A stretch of DNA of 38,564 nucleotides from Yersinia thracica (GTDB lineage Bacteria > Pseudomonadota > Gammaproteobacteria > Enterobacterales > Enterobacteriaceae), in assembly GCF_902170565.1 (NCBI RefSeq), contig NZ_CABHXX010000134.1, positions 1 through 38,564 of the forward strand, given 5' to 3'. Below the pieces are notes generated by a model, which had not been told where the DNA came from, made no database searches, and saw nothing but the letters and a program-made list of their open reading frames with translations. The translations under genes were made by a program, and so were the position numbers. Shown piece by piece: positions 19,385-30,207 of the stretch (position 1 is the first letter of the stretch; the number at the start of each line of letters is the position of its first letter).

Positions 19385-20173
19385 TCAGCGAATAATACCG
19401 CGAGTCGAACGAGCAAAGAAATCAATGAATGCTTGAACTGATGGATGCTGTTCCGCCAATTCAGCAATTTCAGGTTTCACTTCATCCAATGTCCGGCCAC
19501 TGCGATACAATAATTTGTATGCATTGCGGATAGCATGGAGTGATTCTTTGTCGAAACCACGGCGTTTTAACCCTTCGATATTGATACCGAATGGTGTCGC
19601 GTGGTTACCTTGAGCGATGACAAAAGGAGGCACATCCTGAGCTACACCAGAACAACCGCCCACCATCACATGCGCACCAATCACGCAGAATTGGTGGATA
19701 GCAGTCATTCCGCCAATAATGGCAAAATCGTCGATTTCTACATGACCACCCAATGTTGCATTATTCGCAAGAATACAACGATTGCCAATGATACAGTCAT
19801 GGGCAATATGGGCATTAATCATCAGTAAATTATCGCTGCCTACTTTCGTTAATCCACCACCTTGCACGGTGCCTCGGTGGATAGAAACACTTTCACGGAT
19901 ACGATTACGGTCACCGATCTCTACGCGAGTAGGTTCGCCAGCATATTTCAGATCCTGATTTGCTTCACCAATCGAAGCAAACTGATAAATCTGATTATCA
20001 CTGCCGATTTTTGTTATTCCATTAACGACGACATGGGATTTCAGTTCCGTGCCAGCGCCGATTTCCACCTGGGATCCGACAAAGCAAAAGGGGCCAATAC
20101 GAACGCCGGCGCCAATAACGGCACCTTCTTCAACGATAGAACTTGGATGGATAACGGCGGTTTTGTCAATCAC
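19385..20173 (-). CDS. lpxA: UDP-N-acetylglucosamine acyltransferase
   Basis: LpxA transfers 3-hydroxymyristate from ACP to UDP-GlcNAc, the first step of lipid A synthesis. The 262-residue protein is a left-handed beta-helix built of hexapeptide repeats, with the catalytic histidine in [11 protein letters not shown] near residue 125 and a helical C-terminal part. The start is GTG at 20173, as in E. coli lpxA, 3 bases after the fabZ stop. Its ribosome site AAGGAG lies in the last codons of fabZ, immediately next to the tandem repeats of that gene. Confidence 0.97.
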   Translation of the reverse strand: MIDKTAVIHPSSIVEEGAVIGAGVRIGPFCFVGSQVEIGAGTELKSHVVVNGITKIGSDNQIYQFASIGEANQDLKYAGEPTRVEIGDRNRIRESVSIHRGTVQGGGLTKVGSDNLLMINAHIAHDCIIGNRCILANNATLGGHVEIDDFAIIGGMTAIHQFCVIGAHVMVGGCSGVAQDVPPFVIAQGNHATPFGINIEGLKRRGFDKESLHAIRNAYKLLYRSGRTLDEVKPEIAELAEQHPSVQAFIDFFARSTRGIIR

Positions 20174-20176
20174 GTA

Positions 20177-20728
20177 TCAAGACTCCTTAACTTCAGACTT
20201 TGCAGCTTCAGACTTTCCAACTTCAGACTTTCCAACTTCAGCCTTTCCAACTTCAGCCTTTCCAACTACAGCTGTTGCTGGTTTGCTACGAGCACACATC
20301 ATTGTTGCCGTACAAACGATTTCACCATCAACTTTCGCAACACCAGTAAAACGGGTCAGACCACGGCGCTCTTTAACAAACTCAACTTCCATGATCATTT
20401 GATCGCCAGGCACTACTGGGCGTTTAAAGCGAGCGTCATCAATACCAGCAAAATAATAAAGCTCACCTGGTTCAAGTTTACCGCGGCTCTTAAACGCCAA
20501 AATCCCGGTAGCCTGAGCCATAGCTTCTAATATCAGCACACCAGGGAAGATGGGCTTACCTGGAAAATGGCCTTGGAAAAATGGCTCGTTGAAAGAGACG
20601 TTCTTCACTGCACGCAGAAATTTCCCTTCCTCAAAATCAAGGACACGATCTACCAGCAAAAACGGAAAACGGTGCGGGAGTAGATCCAGAATCTCTTCAA
20701 TGTGCAGAGTATGAGTGTCAGTAGTCAA
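20177..20728 (-). CDS. fabZ: 3-hydroxyacyl-ACP dehydratase FabZ with a repetitive C-terminal tail
   Basis: FabZ dehydrates 3-hydroxyacyl-ACP in fatty acid elongation and competes with LpxA and LpxD for 3-hydroxymyristoyl-ACP. The first ~150 residues are a hot-dog fold with the active histidine in QGHFPGKP and the glutamate in LILEAMAQ. E. coli FabZ is 151 residues; this one has 183. The extra ~30 residues repeat a five-residue [10 protein letters not shown] unit and are rich in Lys, Glu and Val, so the tail is probably disordered. I recall that other Yersinia FabZ carry a different lysine/valine-rich tail. The start is TTG, as in E. coli, with AGGA upstream. Confidence 0.96.
   Translation of the reverse strand: MTTDTHTLHIEEILDLLPHRFPFLLVDRVLDFEEGKFLRAVKNVSFNEPFFQGHFPGKPIFPGVLILEAMAQATGILAFKSRGKLEPGELYYFAGIDDARFKRPVVPGDQMIMEVEFVKERRGLTRFTGVAKVDGEIVCTATMMCARSKPATAVVGKAEVGKAEVGKSEVGKSEAAKSEVKES
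20181..20270 (-). repeat. 15-bp tandem repeat array inside the 3' end of fabZ
   Basis: Five 15-base units occupy 20196-20270 on the plus strand, of the form GACTTTCCAACTTCA or its near-copies (GCCTTTCCAACTTCA, GACTTTGCAGCTTCA), with a diverged copy at 20181-20195. The period is a multiple of three, so copy number can change without a frameshift. Each unit encodes E-V-G-K-A/S. Two adjacent copies are nearly identical, which suggests recent duplication. Confidence 0.9.
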
Positions 20729-20767
20729 AATACTCTTCCTGTCTAAAAACTGATGCTATCAACAACA

Positions 20768-20807
20768 CGGCCTGCACTGCCCCAAAAGGGAGGCATTAGG
20801 CAGGCCG
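20768..20807 (-). other. Long hairpin in the lpxD-fabZ intergenic region
   Basis: CGGCCTGC at 20768-20775 and GCAGGCCG at 20800-20807 form a perfect 8-base stem, and inner TGCC/GGCA extends it. On the minus strand it is not followed by a T run, so it is not an ordinary terminator. It lies 40 bases before the fabZ start in the transcript from lpxD and could slow or process the mRNA. The 162-base gap between lpxD and fabZ holds no gene. Confidence 0.6.
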
Positions 20808-20890
20808 CAAATTAGGAACTCTTTACACTTACTTTTGGCATCAATTGCCAATAAGTTTGATTATTTGCTCAGAGTTTCGGGCTTAAGTGA

Positions 20891-21913
20891 TTATTCTTTA
20901 TCGATTTTGCGCTCAATCGCTTTTAAGCGTTTATTAATTCCATCAATATTCATCACTAAAGCAGCTGTTTTGCGCCACACTTTATTGGGTTGTAGCGGAA
21001 TACCGGAGGAGTATAACCCAGGTTCAGTGATTGGGCGCATCACCATTCCCATTCCGGTGATTGTGACTTTGTCACAAATCTCCATATGACCATTGATCAC
21101 ACTTGCGCCGCCTATCATACAATAGCGTCCAACTTTCAGACTACCTGCCATGATAACACCACCCGCAACCGCGGTATTGTCGCCAATCACAACGTTATGT
21201 GCAATCTGACATTGGTTATCAATGATGACGCCATTACCAATAATCGTATTATCCAGCGCACCACGGTCAATTGTTGTACAAGCGCCAATCTCAACACGGT
21301 CGCCAATATGTACAGAACCAAGCTGCGGTATTTTTATCCAGTTGCCACGATCATTTGCATAGCCAAAACCATCTGCACCAATGACCGTACCGGATTGAAT
21401 CAGACAGTTTTGCCCAATGACAACTTCATGATAAACGGAGACATTGGCCCACAAACGGCTACCAGCACCAATGTGAGTATCCTTACCAATAAAACAGCCA
21501 GCACCGATAACCACGTTATCGCCCAGCACAACACCAGACTCTATCACTGCATTCGCACCGATAGATAAGTTCTCGCCCAATGTTGCCTGTGGAGAAATCA
21601 CCGCACTTGGGGCGATATCTTGCGCAGGCTGAGGTGTGGTATCCATTATCTGTGCCATGCGCGCATAGGTTAAATATGGATTTTTAACCACCAGGGCCGC
21701 CGATTTACAGAAAGGTAAGTCAGCCTCAGTCAGCACCACCGCACCTGCATTGCAAGTTGCGAGTTGTTCTTGATAACGGCTGTTTGACAAGAATGTGATT
21801 TGCGAAGGCTCGGCAGAATGCATAGAAGCGATGCCGGTGATGACAAGAGAGCCATCACCGTGCACCTGTGCATCCAACTGCTGGGCTAAATCAGCCAGTC
21901 GAATTGAAGGCAT
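20891..21913 (-). CDS. lpxD: UDP-3-O-(3-hydroxymyristoyl)glucosamine N-acyltransferase
   Basis: LpxD adds the second 3-hydroxymyristate chain in the third step of lipid A synthesis. The 340-residue protein has an N-terminal uridine-binding domain (residues ~1-100), then a left-handed beta-helix of hexapeptide repeats with the catalytic His near residue 239 ([10 protein letters not shown]), and a C-terminal helix ([11 protein letters not shown]). E. coli LpxD is 341. The ATG is 3 bases after the skp stop. Confidence 0.97.
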   Translation of the reverse strand: MPSIRLADLAQQLDAQVHGDGSLVITGIASMHSAEPSQITFLSNSRYQEQLATCNAGAVVLTEADLPFCKSAALVVKNPYLTYARMAQIMDTTPQPAQDIAPSAVISPQATLGENLSIGANAVIESGVVLGDNVVIGAGCFIGKDTHIGAGSRLWANVSVYHEVVIGQNCLIQSGTVIGADGFGYANDRGNWIKIPQLGSVHIGDRVEIGACTTIDRGALDNTIIGNGVIIDNQCQIAHNVVIGDNTAVAGGVIMAGSLKVGRYCMIGGASVINGHMEICDKVTITGMGMVMRPITEPGLYSSGIPLQPNKVWRKTAALVMNIDGINKRLKAIERKIDKE

Positions 21914-21916
21914 GTT

Positions 21917-22414
21917 TTATTTAACCTGTTTCAGCACGTCAGCAGTGATATCTTTTGAAGGATCTGCATATGCAACAGCATTTGCATCAATCACCACGTC
22001 ATAACCACCTTTGCTGGCGACAGATTTAACAGCATCCTGAATACGGCTCAGAATTTTGTTACGTTCTTCCATCTGACGACGGCGATTATCTTGCTCAAAA
22101 GCCTGGGCTTTAGTAGAGAAAGTTTCACGCTGTTTCATTACGTCGCTTTCCAGCTTAGTACGATCACTCGCTTTCATGGTAGAACCGTCACGTTGCAGCT
22201 TCTGCATTTTAGTCTGCAGATCGCGCTCCATTCCTTGCAGTTCGGTTGCACGGCCTTTGAATTCATTCTCCAGCTGCTTAGCTACGGTTTCACGCGCAGG
22301 TAATTGTTGGAAAATGCTGGAAACGTTAACAATAGCAATCTTGTCTGCGGCTTGAACGCTGGCAGAAGCTGCCAATGCTAAACCAAGACCTGCGGCACAC
22401 AACCACTTTTTCAC
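21917..22414 (-). CDS. skp: Periplasmic chaperone Skp (OmpH)
   Basis: Skp is a trimeric chaperone that carries unfolded outer membrane proteins across the periplasm to BamA. I use the GTG at 22414, which has AAGGAG 6 bases upstream and gives 165 residues beginning with a Sec signal (residues ~1-23, ending VQA); a longer frame to 22465 is not supported. The mature part is a charged coiled-coil arm (residues ~50-125) typical of the family, and the C-terminal ADVLKQVK matches E. coli Skp (161 residues). It lies between bamA and lpxD in the envelope block. Confidence 0.96.
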   Translation of the reverse strand: MKKWLCAAGLGLALAASASVQAADKIAIVNVSSIFQQLPARETVAKQLENEFKGRATELQGMERDLQTKMQKLQRDGSTMKASDRTKLESDVMKQRETFSTKAQAFEQDNRRRQMEERNKILSRIQDAVKSVASKGGYDVVIDANAVAYADPSKDITADVLKQVK

Positions 22415-22572
22415 TATAAACTCCTTACCATTACCCGTTTGTGTCAGAGACACCTTGAAGTGCACTTAATACTGAATAATACCTAAGATAGCGCCAGCCT
22501 AAGCCAACGCTACTTTAGGTTATTTCAACTACCAGTGCTGTCTTTAAAATTCAGTGCTACTTTGCCAATCAA

Positions 22573-24960
22573 TTACCAAGTTTTACCGATGTTAAACTGG
22601 AATTGCTCTGACTTATCGCCTTCATAATCTTTAACCGGTTTAGCGTATGAGAACACTAAAGGCCCCAATGGTGACATCCATTGTAGTGCCACACCGGCAG
22701 AGACACGAATATTGCTAGCTTTACTGTAATCAGGAATACCTGCTGCTCGTGTTTGAGCGGTATTTTCCCAATTGGTATCCCATACGGTACCTGAGTCAAT
22801 GAAGACTGAAGTGCGTACAGAGTTCGAGTATTTCTCACTAATGAACGGTGTCGGTGTAATCAGTTCTAAACTGGCCACCGCCATGGCGTTCCCCCCTACC
22901 GCATCGGTAGAGTTATTAACGCCCTTCCCATTATCGGTATAATACGCCGCTTTTGGACCAATGTTATTAGAGCGGAAACCACGGACAGAGCTAGCGCCAC
23001 CGGCATAGAAGTTCTCGTAGAATGGCATTTCTTTCGAACCGATGCCGCCACCGTAACCCAAGCGACCACGGCCCAACAGCACCCATGAACGATCTTCATC
23101 TAATGGCTGGTATGCTGATGTATCGAATGTGACTTTGTAGAACTCATTATCTGAGCCAGGTACAGTCACTTTCGTATTCACCGAGGATTTCACACCCGAC
23201 GTTGGGAAGAAGCCACGGTCAAGGTTGTTGTATGTCCAACCCAGATTCAGCGTAAAGTCATCAGTAGTAAAGCCCGTACGCCCAGTATAGTCAGGACGTT
23301 GGCCTACTGATTCTAGATAGCGCCACATCGCAACTTGCGGTTCCATATCAGACAGGTCGTTGTGGACGTAACCTAAGCCAACACGCAATGAGTTATTCTC
23401 ATTGATTGGGAAGCCTAAAGTACCGTCAACGCCATAGCTGCTGTTGGTATAACCGGACAGGTCTGCGTTATCTGCTTTAAAATCATTATAGAAGATACGC
23501 CCGCCCAGACTGACACCGTCAACGGTGAAGTATGGGTCAGTTAAGGTAAACTCAGCATAGGTCTGGTAGTCGTTTTTCGTGCCGTTAATACCGACAGTGT
23601 TACCCGTACCCAACCAGTTATCTTGCTGCACGCCAACCTGGAAGCTCACGCCACTTTCAGTACCGTAACCGATACCAAAGTTCAGACTACCCGTGTTTCG
23701 TTCCTTAACTTTGTAAGTAACATCGACCTGATCAGCCGTTCCTGGGACACGTTGAGTTTCAACATCAACAGTCTCGAAATATCCTAAACGGTTCAGACGT
23801 TCTTTACCGGCTTCGACTTGATCATTACCCAGCCATGCACCTTCCATTTGACGCATTTCACGGCGCAACACTGAGTCTTTACTGGTGTCATTGCCTTCGA
23901 AACGGACATTCCGGACATAGAAACGGTTACCCGCATCTACATTGATACGCAATTTAACTGTTTTATCAGCATCGTTAATTTCAGGCTGAGATACGACGCG
24001 CGGGTAAGCATAGCCATAGCGGCCCAACATCTTCTTGATGTCTTCTTCCATGCGCGTCACTTTACTGCCGTTAAACAGTTCACCCGGCTCAATCTTGGTC
24101 AGCTTATCCGCCTCAGATTGATGGCCCGCAAGATTACCGCTCACCACCACGCTGTTAAGCTTGTATTGGTCGCCTTCAGTAATATTGATAGTGATATAGA
24201 TGCCTTTTTTATCTGGCGTCAAACTCACTTGGGTCGAATCAATGTTAAACCGGGCATAACCACGATCCAGATAGAAACTGCGTAAGGTTTCAAGGTCACC
24301 AGCCAGTTTCTGCTTCTGATATTTACGATCACCGACCACGTTCCACCATGGCACTTCATCGCGCAATTGGAAGCGCGAGATAAGTTCATCAGTTGTGAAA
24401 CTGTGGTTACCTACGATGTTGATCTGCTGAATTTTTGCAGACACACCCTCGGTAAAGACCAGTTTTAGATCAACACGATTACGCGGCAATGGCGTAACAA
24501 CAGCCTTCACTGAAGCACTGTATTTACCCACACTGTAGTAGAAGTCTTCGAGTCCTTTTTCAATGTTGGATATAGTGGTACGGTCCAGGGCTTCGCCAAC
24601 CCGGACGCCAGAGGCCTCCAGATTCTGCTTAAGCATGTCATCTTTCACCGCTTTATTACCGGAGAAAGTGATGCTGGCAATCGTTGGGCGTTCTTTGACT
24701 TGAACAATCAGCGTATCACCATCGCGCAGGACGCGAACGTCCTCGAAGTTGCCTGTAGCAAACAACGCACGGATAGTTTGACCGATGTCATCATCACTGA
24801 CGGTATCGCCTACGCGAACCGGCATATTAAGTAACGCCGCACCGACGGCGACCCGTTGCAGGCCTTCGAAATGAATATCTTTCACTACGAACCCGTCTGC
24901 ACCGTATACGGTGGCGCTGCCAAACAGCAGCGACGCTATGAGCAACTTTTTCATCGCCAT
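22573..24960 (-). CDS. bamA: Outer membrane protein assembly factor BamA
   Basis: BamA is the central barrel of the machine that inserts beta-barrel proteins into the outer membrane. The 795-residue protein has a signal peptide (residues 1-20), five POTRA domains (~21-420) and a C-terminal barrel ending in the usual FQFNIGKTW. Loop 6 carries the VRGF motif. The E. coli loop with a disulfide just after it is replaced here by a short cysteine-free stretch ([18 protein letters not shown]), and E. coli BamA is 810 residues. I keep the first ATG of MAMKKLL by comparison with E. coli. Confidence 0.97.
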   Translation of the reverse strand: MAMKKLLIASLLFGSATVYGADGFVVKDIHFEGLQRVAVGAALLNMPVRVGDTVSDDDIGQTIRALFATGNFEDVRVLRDGDTLIVQVKERPTIASITFSGNKAVKDDMLKQNLEASGVRVGEALDRTTISNIEKGLEDFYYSVGKYSASVKAVVTPLPRNRVDLKLVFTEGVSAKIQQINIVGNHSFTTDELISRFQLRDEVPWWNVVGDRKYQKQKLAGDLETLRSFYLDRGYARFNIDSTQVSLTPDKKGIYITINITEGDQYKLNSVVVSGNLAGHQSEADKLTKIEPGELFNGSKVTRMEEDIKKMLGRYGYAYPRVVSQPEINDADKTVKLRINVDAGNRFYVRNVRFEGNDTSKDSVLRREMRQMEGAWLGNDQVEAGKERLNRLGYFETVDVETQRVPGTADQVDVTYKVKERNTGSLNFGIGYGTESGVSFQVGVQQDNWLGTGNTVGINGTKNDYQTYAEFTLTDPYFTVDGVSLGGRIFYNDFKADNADLSGYTNSSYGVDGTLGFPINENNSLRVGLGYVHNDLSDMEPQVAMWRYLESVGQRPDYTGRTGFTTDDFTLNLGWTYNNLDRGFFPTSGVKSSVNTKVTVPGSDNEFYKVTFDTSAYQPLDEDRSWVLLGRGRLGYGGGIGSKEMPFYENFYAGGASSVRGFRSNNIGPKAAYYTDNGKGVNNSTDAVGGNAMAVASLELITPTPFISEKYSNSVRTSVFIDSGTVWDTNWENTAQTRAAGIPDYSKASNIRVSAGVALQWMSPLGPLVFSYAKPVKDYEGDKSEQFQFNIGKTW

Positions 24961-24996
24961 CGTTGTTATGCGTTCTTCCTAACCTATCCCCTGCCG

Positions 24997-26349
24997 TTAA
25001 AGACGGGAGAAATCATTGAAAAGTGCAAGCCCCATTAATAACACCAGCAAAATCGAGCCGATGCGATAACTGAAGTCCTGTACTCGCTCAGAAACCGGCC
25101 CACCCTTCAGCTTTTCTATCGCCAGGAAGAGCAGATGTCCACCATCTAACACCGGTAACGGGAACAAATTGATAATGCCCAAGTTGACACTGATCAGTGC
25201 CAAAAACATCAGGTAATACACCAACCCGTACTCAGCTGAAACCCCAGCACCTTGTGCAATAGATATCGGGCCACTCAAGTTATTCAGCTTAACATCACCA
25301 GTAATCAGTTTACCCAACATGCTTACCGTCAAATGCATCAACTGCCAGGTTTTATCCCCAGCTTGGTAGAGTGCGGTGAACGGGCCATATTGGCGAATCG
25401 TTTTATATTCATCCGGAAGCGGTATAACTTTCGGCACTACACCCGCAAAACCTTCACTGCGGTTTTCTCCAACCGATTTTGTATCTGGTATCAAGGTTAA
25501 AGACAAGGGGGTACCACCCCTTTCAATATCTAACACCAGCGCTTTACCGGGGTTATCTCGAACTTGTAAAACAAATGATTGCCAACGATCCAGCAACTGA
25601 CCGTTAACTTTAACTATCCTATCCCCTGCTTGTAAACCCGCCTTTTGTGCCGCTGACCCTGGTTGGACTTCTGCCAAGACGGATTCAATCTGCGGGCCAC
25701 GCGGAATAATGCCTAACGCAACCACTGGATCTTGTTTATCTGGCTCAAATTGCCACTGACGCAAATCCAAGGTCTTTTGCACCACATTAGCAGAGCCAAA
25801 TGGAGCAACACCGACTTGTGTTTGCTTATCGCCAATTTTACTGATTAAAGCCAAACGAACAGAATCCCAATCAGGCGTTTCGATGCCATCTACAGACTTA
25901 AGTTCCATTCCTGGAGAAATATTGGCTTGCGCAGCAATGGATTGTGGCGAAATATCACCCACAACCGGACGTACACTTGGCACGCCAATGATAAACACCA
26001 GCCAGTAAGCAATGATAGCAAAAAGGAAGTTAGCAATAGGGCCCGCGCTGACGATTGCCGCACGTTGTAAAATGGTTTTATTGTTAAAAGATTGATGACG
26101 GAGCTCCGGAGCAACAGTCTCTACGCGCTCATCCAACATTTTAACGTAGCCACCCAATGGGATGAGGGCGATAACATACTCGGTTCCCTGACGATCAGTT
26201 CTACGCCATAACGCTTTACCAAAACCAATCGAAAAGCGTTCGACACGGACACCACAGCGCCGTGCCACCCAAAAGTGGCCAAACTCATGCACTGTAATTA
26301 AGATCCCCAGTGCGATAATAAACGCGGCCAGGCTCCAGAGTATGCTCAT
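24997..26349 (-). CDS. rseP: Site-2 zinc metalloprotease RseP
   Basis: RseP cuts the anti-sigma factor RseA inside the membrane after DegS, releasing sigma-E, and also clears signal peptides. The 450-residue protein has four predicted membrane segments, the zinc motif HEFGH at residues 22-26, two PDZ domains (~115-310), and the C-terminal motif [12 protein letters not shown] carrying the third zinc ligand. Two ATGs are adjacent; I take the second (26349) because its spacing to AGGGA is 5 bases, against 2 for the first, and it gives the E. coli length of 450. It lies directly upstream of bamA, which sigma-E controls in E. coli. Confidence 0.96.
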   Translation of the reverse strand: MSILWSLAAFIIALGILITVHEFGHFWVARRCGVRVERFSIGFGKALWRRTDRQGTEYVIALIPLGGYVKMLDERVETVAPELRHQSFNNKTILQRAAIVSAGPIANFLFAIIAYWLVFIIGVPSVRPVVGDISPQSIAAQANISPGMELKSVDGIETPDWDSVRLALISKIGDKQTQVGVAPFGSANVVQKTLDLRQWQFEPDKQDPVVALGIIPRGPQIESVLAEVQPGSAAQKAGLQAGDRIVKVNGQLLDRWQSFVLQVRDNPGKALVLDIERGGTPLSLTLIPDTKSVGENRSEGFAGVVPKVIPLPDEYKTIRQYGPFTALYQAGDKTWQLMHLTVSMLGKLITGDVKLNNLSGPISIAQGAGVSAEYGLVYYLMFLALISVNLGIINLFPLPVLDGGHLLFLAIEKLKGGPVSERVQDFSYRIGSILLVLLMGLALFNDFSRL

Positions 26350-26380
26350 CATATTCCCTAAACTCCCCGTCAGTGACGGA

Positions 26381-27229
26381 TTAAAACACTAACAGCATTA
26401 AGCAGGCAAATACCGGCACAGCTGCGGTCAGGCTATCGATACGATCCAGTATCCCACCATGACCAGGAATCAAATGACCACTGTCTTTGATTCCCGCTTC
26501 ACGTTTAAACATACTTTCGGTCAAATCGCCGAGTACCGAGGCCAATGCTGCGACCACGGAACAGATTAACAGTTTTTCGGGGATGATATCCAATGGAGCA
26601 TATCGACCAAACAACCATGATATCAGAGCTGATGTCAGTAAACCGCCAATTAATCCTTCCCACGTTTTACCTGGTGAGACTTTAGGCGCCAATTTATGTT
26701 TACCGAACAATTTACCGAACATGTAGGCGCCAGAATCGGCTCCCCACACCAGCAGCATCACATAAAGCAGCCACCAGGCACCAATATTATGGTTCTGCTC
26801 ATAGCCATACTGGCGTAGTGCCACCATGCCCCAGAAGAATGGGACAATGGTCAGAATACCGAAAACTATACGCAACAGACGTGAATCGCGCCAAAATACC
26901 GCAGAGCGTGGGTAAGTCAGCACCAACAGCAATGCAGTGATCCACCAGCCCATGGAAAGCCAGAGAGGCACGCTCACTTGTGGAAGATGAGCTGAATGTT
27001 GATAGGCCGGGAGGCTAAGCAACATTGAGATCAGTAAAAAACCACACAGTATGGCTAGCCAAATACGCTGAGAACGACTGGCTAACCCGGCTAATTGCCC
27101 CCATTCCCAAGCAGCAAGCATGCTGACAACAAGAGTGACAATAGCAAAACCAACCGGCGGAAGCAGGAACAGTGCACCAATGACAACCGGAATCAAGATT
27201 AAAGCAGTTATGAGACGATACTTCAGCAA
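26381..27229 (-). CDS. cdsA: Phosphatidate cytidylyltransferase
   Basis: CdsA makes CDP-diacylglycerol from phosphatidate and CTP, the precursor of all phospholipids. The 282-residue inner-membrane protein has about eight hydrophobic segments and the family signature near its end ([17 protein letters not shown]), with the Asp that binds metal and CTP. E. coli CdsA is 285. The start is TTG at 27229 (MLKYRLI), as in E. coli cdsA, with GGGGGA upstream overlapping the end of uppS. Confidence 0.96.
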   Translation of the reverse strand: MLKYRLITALILIPVVIGALFLLPPVGFAIVTLVVSMLAAWEWGQLAGLASRSQRIWLAILCGFLLISMLLSLPAYQHSAHLPQVSVPLWLSMGWWITALLLVLTYPRSAVFWRDSRLLRIVFGILTIVPFFWGMVALRQYGYEQNHNIGAWWLLYVMLLVWGADSGAYMFGKLFGKHKLAPKVSPGKTWEGLIGGLLTSALISWLFGRYAPLDIIPEKLLICSVVAALASVLGDLTESMFKREAGIKDSGHLIPGHGGILDRIDSLTAAVPVFACLMLLVF

Positions 27230-27238
27230 AAGTTCCCC

Positions 27239-27997
27239 CTAGGATGCAGTGGCATCGATAGGTGTAGTTCCCCCGAAGCGACGCTCGCGTTGTGCAAATG
27301 CATTCAGCGCACCTTCAAAGACATGTTCATCAAAATCAGGCCAGAGTACATCAGTAAAGTAAAGTTCAGCATAGGCGATTTGCCACAACAAGAAATTACT
27401 GATGCGATGTTCACCACCGGTTCTGATCACTAAATCTACCTCAGATTGCTCATGCAGGCAGATATGCGAATTTAGCGATTCTTCACAAATATCTGTGGGT
27501 TGCAATTCCCCTCGCTGTACCTGCTCAGCTAAGTGACGCACTCCCTGAATAATATCCCAACGGCCACCATAGTTGGCAGCAATGTTAAGTCTCAGACCGT
27601 CATTATTTGCCGTTAACTCTTCTGAGCGACGGATCCGTTTCTGCAAACGTTCACTAAAGCGACTGATATCGCCAATTACCGATAACCGGACTTTATGTTT
27701 ATGCAGACTTTTTACTTCGCTGTCCAGCGCATGAACAAAAAGTTCCATTAATGCGGTGACTTCTTGAGCAGGGCGGTTCCAGTTTTCACTGCTAAAAGCA
27801 TAAAGCGTGAGCGCATCCAACTGATGAGTAGCAGCAAAACTGACCGCTCTGCGAACAGATTTCACTCCCGCTTTATGACCAAAAACCCTTAATTTACCCT
27901 GTTTTTTGGCCCAACGCCCATTGCCATCCATAATGATAGCAACATGGCGTGGGGTCTCGGGGGACAAGTTAGCCCTATCTTCATTTACAGACGACAT
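27239..27997 (-). CDS. uppS: Undecaprenyl pyrophosphate synthase
   Basis: UppS (IspU) condenses eight isopentenyl diphosphates with farnesyl diphosphate in cis to give the C55 carrier of peptidoglycan and O-antigen. The 252-residue protein carries the catalytic motif IIMDGNGRWAKKQGK with Asp24, then SSENW near residue 80, and the late RTGGEHRISNFLLWQ and the C-terminal DFDEHVFEGAL. E. coli UppS is 253. Its start lies 9 bases after the in-frame region of the preceding 225-base spacer and its end is 9 bases before cdsA. Confidence 0.97.
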   Translation of the reverse strand: MSSVNEDRANLSPETPRHVAIIMDGNGRWAKKQGKLRVFGHKAGVKSVRRAVSFAATHQLDALTLYAFSSENWNRPAQEVTALMELFVHALDSEVKSLHKHKVRLSVIGDISRFSERLQKRIRRSEELTANNDGLRLNIAANYGGRWDIIQGVRHLAEQVQRGELQPTDICEESLNSHICLHEQSEVDLVIRTGGEHRISNFLLWQIAYAELYFTDVLWPDFDEHVFEGALNAFAQRERRFGGTTPIDATAS

Positions 27998-28057
27998 AAT
28001 GCGAACTCATTTCCTCAATAAATCAATTGTTCATCCCGAACATTAGGCAGCAAGCGC

Positions 28058-28087
28058 ACAAAAAAAGCCGTGTACCAAGTCACGGCT
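28058..28087 (-). terminator. Rho-independent terminator after dxr
   Basis: On the minus strand AGCCGTG and CACGGCT form a 7-base stem with an 8-base loop followed by TTTTTTT. It lies about 135 bases after the dxr stop and 60 bases before uppS, so it separates dxr from the uppS-cdsA block. The remaining gap 27998-28222 holds no gene I can support; a uppS promoter is expected there. Confidence 0.8.
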
Positions 28088-28222
28088 TCTTCAGTGACAG
28101 CCAAAATAGACGGTTTAAATACCTATTGGGCCACTAATCAACAGTCTATCTACCCATTGACAGTGCAGACTATATCATCTCAGCCTTGTCCTAACAAATT
28201 CCCACATTAGCCAAGGAGGCTT

Positions 28223-29419
28223 TTAATTATTCAATTTCGCTATTACTTGAACCGCCATATCGCGGGCTTTACGATCAATCACCAACACCTCATCCACACT
28301 GGCTGGCTCTGGTAATGATAACTGCTCCACAACAGTACGATTAATCACTGCAATATCAGTGAAACGAATTTGCGAATCCAAGAATGCCATGACAGAAATT
28401 TCGTTGGCTGCATTCAGGGCGGTAGTGGCGGCTTGCCCTGCATTTGATGCATCAATAGCCAATTTCAAGCACGGATAACGCTGATAATCTGGCTCCGCAA
28501 AAGTCAGCTCGCGTATGTTGCAGAAATCTAGTGGTGCAACGCCTGAACTCACCCGCATTGGATACGCCATCGCATGTGCAATCGGTGTTCGCATATCTGG
28601 CGTACCCATCTGTGCCAATACGCTACCATCATGGTAGCGCACCATTGAATGAATAACAGATTGAGGATGTAAAATAACTTCCACCTGTTCTGCGCTAGCA
28701 TTAAATAACCACCGCGCTTCGATATACTCCAGCCCTTTGTTCATCATTGTCGCTGAGTCGACCGAAATCTTGCGCCCCATAGACCAGTTTGGATGGGCAC
28801 AAGCTTGATCTGGGGTGACATCTACAAATTGTGCTAATGGAGTTTCACGCAGTGGGCCACCAGAGCCCGTTAAGATAATGCGGGAAACACCATTCTCACT
28901 CAGTGAAGAATAGCCTAATTGAGACTGAACCTTTTCAGGTAAACTCTGAAAAATAGCATTATGTTCGCTGTCGATGGGTAACAGTTGTGCACGGCTGTGC
29001 TTCACTTCATCCATAAAGAGCTTGCCACAAGTAATTAGTGACTCTTTGTTGGCCAGTAATACTTGTTTCCCGGCGCGGATAGCCGCCAGTGTTGACGGTA
29101 AACCTGCGACGCCGACAATCGCCGCCATCACCTGATCAACATCGCCGATAGCCGCCAGCTCGCACGCGGCTTTTTCGCCGGAGTAAACTTCTGTTCTTGA
29201 ACCGTTTTCTGCCAATAACCGGCGCAATGCTTTAGCCGAAGTTTCATCGGACATAGCTGCATAACGGGGAGCGAATTCGAGACATTGTTGGGCCATCTGA
29301 TCAACATTGCGACCAGCAACCAATGCGGTGATTTTGAATAATTCAGGATTAGTGCGCACAACACCCAGAGTGCTGTTGCCGATGGAACCTGTAGAGCCAA
29401 GAATAGTCAGTTGCTTCAT
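28223..29419 (-). CDS. dxr: 1-deoxy-D-xylulose 5-phosphate reductoisomerase
   Basis: Dxr (IspC) makes 2-C-methyl-D-erythritol 4-phosphate with NADPH, the committed step of the non-mevalonate isoprenoid pathway. The 398-residue protein opens with the NADPH-binding [13 protein letters not shown], has the metal ligands in [11 protein letters not shown] near residue 150, and the substrate-loop region [20 protein letters not shown] near 210. E. coli Dxr is also 398. It is divided from frr upstream and uppS downstream by terminators, which suggests its own transcript. Confidence 0.97.
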   Translation of the reverse strand: MKQLTILGSTGSIGNSTLGVVRTNPELFKITALVAGRNVDQMAQQCLEFAPRYAAMSDETSAKALRRLLAENGSRTEVYSGEKAACELAAIGDVDQVMAAIVGVAGLPSTLAAIRAGKQVLLANKESLITCGKLFMDEVKHSRAQLLPIDSEHNAIFQSLPEKVQSQLGYSSLSENGVSRIILTGSGGPLRETPLAQFVDVTPDQACAHPNWSMGRKISVDSATMMNKGLEYIEARWLFNASAEQVEVILHPQSVIHSMVRYHDGSVLAQMGTPDMRTPIAHAMAYPMRVSSGVAPLDFCNIRELTFAEPDYQRYPCLKLAIDASNAGQAATTALNAANEISVMAFLDSQIRFTDIAVINRTVVEQLSLPEPASVDEVLVIDRKARDMAVQVIAKLNN

Positions 29420-29485
29420 GAGAGTACTCTGAATAACTGTTTTTATGATAGGCGCGGCATCAATCTAATAAAACATTGAACCCGC

Positions 29486-29517
29486 TAAAACAAAGCGCCA
29501 ACTAAGCGGCGCTTTGT
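29486..29517 (-). terminator. Rho-independent terminator after frr
   Basis: ACAAAGCGCC at 29490-29499 and GGCGCTTTGT at 29508-29517 form a perfect 10-base stem around 8 loop bases, followed on the minus strand by TTTTAG. It ends the transcript just after frr. Confidence 0.85.
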
Positions 29518-29532
29518 CATGGCGAATGAGGA

Positions 29533-30090
29533 TTAGAAATCCATCAACTCAGTTTCTTTAGCAGCCAACGCAGCATCAACTTTCTTGATAAAGGCATCGG
29601 TCAGTTTTTGTATGTCTTCCTGAGAGCGACGATCTTCATCTTCGCTGATCTCTTTATCTTTCAACAAAGCTTTTACTTTATCGTTAGCATCGCGGCGCAC
29701 GTTACGAATAGAAACGCGGCCCTGCTCTGCTTCTGCACGAACAACTTTGATTAAGTCTTTACGGCGTTCTTCTGTCAATGCTGGCAGTGGAACACGGATA
29801 ACGGTGCCCGCAGAAGAAGGATTCAGGCCTAAATCAGAGGTCATGATCGCTTTTTCAACTGCGGCACTGAGGCTGCGGTCAAAAACAGTCAAAGCCAAAG
29901 TCCGGGAGTCTTCAACGACGATGTTAGCCAACTGGCGCAATGGCGTTGCAGTGCCATAATACTCAACCTGGATGCCATCAAGAATACTTGGAGAAGCGCG
30001 GCCGGTACGGATCTTACTGATGTGATTCTGGAATGCTTCTAAGCATTTTTCCATACGCACTTCGGTATCTTTTCTAATTTCGTTAATCAC
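29533..30090 (-). CDS. frr: Ribosome recycling factor
   Basis: Frr works with EF-G to split ribosomes from mRNA after termination. The 185-residue protein has the three-helix bundle and small domain of the family; the conserved [18 protein letters not shown] is near residues 20-40, and the C-terminal [15 protein letters not shown] helix is present. I use the GTG at 30090, which gives [13 protein letters not shown] and the E. coli length of 185; an upstream frame to 30183 is not supported. It lies after pyrH, as in E. coli. Confidence 0.95.
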   Translation of the reverse strand: MINEIRKDTEVRMEKCLEAFQNHISKIRTGRASPSILDGIQVEYYGTATPLRQLANIVVEDSRTLALTVFDRSLSAAVEKAIMTSDLGLNPSSAGTVIRVPLPALTEERRKDLIKVVRAEAEQGRVSIRNVRRDANDKVKALLKDKEISEDEDRRSQEDIQKLTDAFIKKVDAALAAKETELMDF

Positions 30091-30207
30091 GTTGTGAACC
30101 CTTGAAAACTGGTTACTTGGCAGGCCATACCTTGAGTATAGCCAGTGAATATACAAACCAACAGTTGCTGGCGTTAGGGGCAACCCCTCGACAACACGGG
30201 CAGTCGC

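Noticed and set aside
19862-20530. Long plus-strand open frame (222 codons) with [11 protein letters not shown]-like repeats
   Set aside because: It is antisense to lpxA and fabZ. The repetitive residues are only the reverse reading of the fabZ tandem repeats, and there is no ribosome site or homology.
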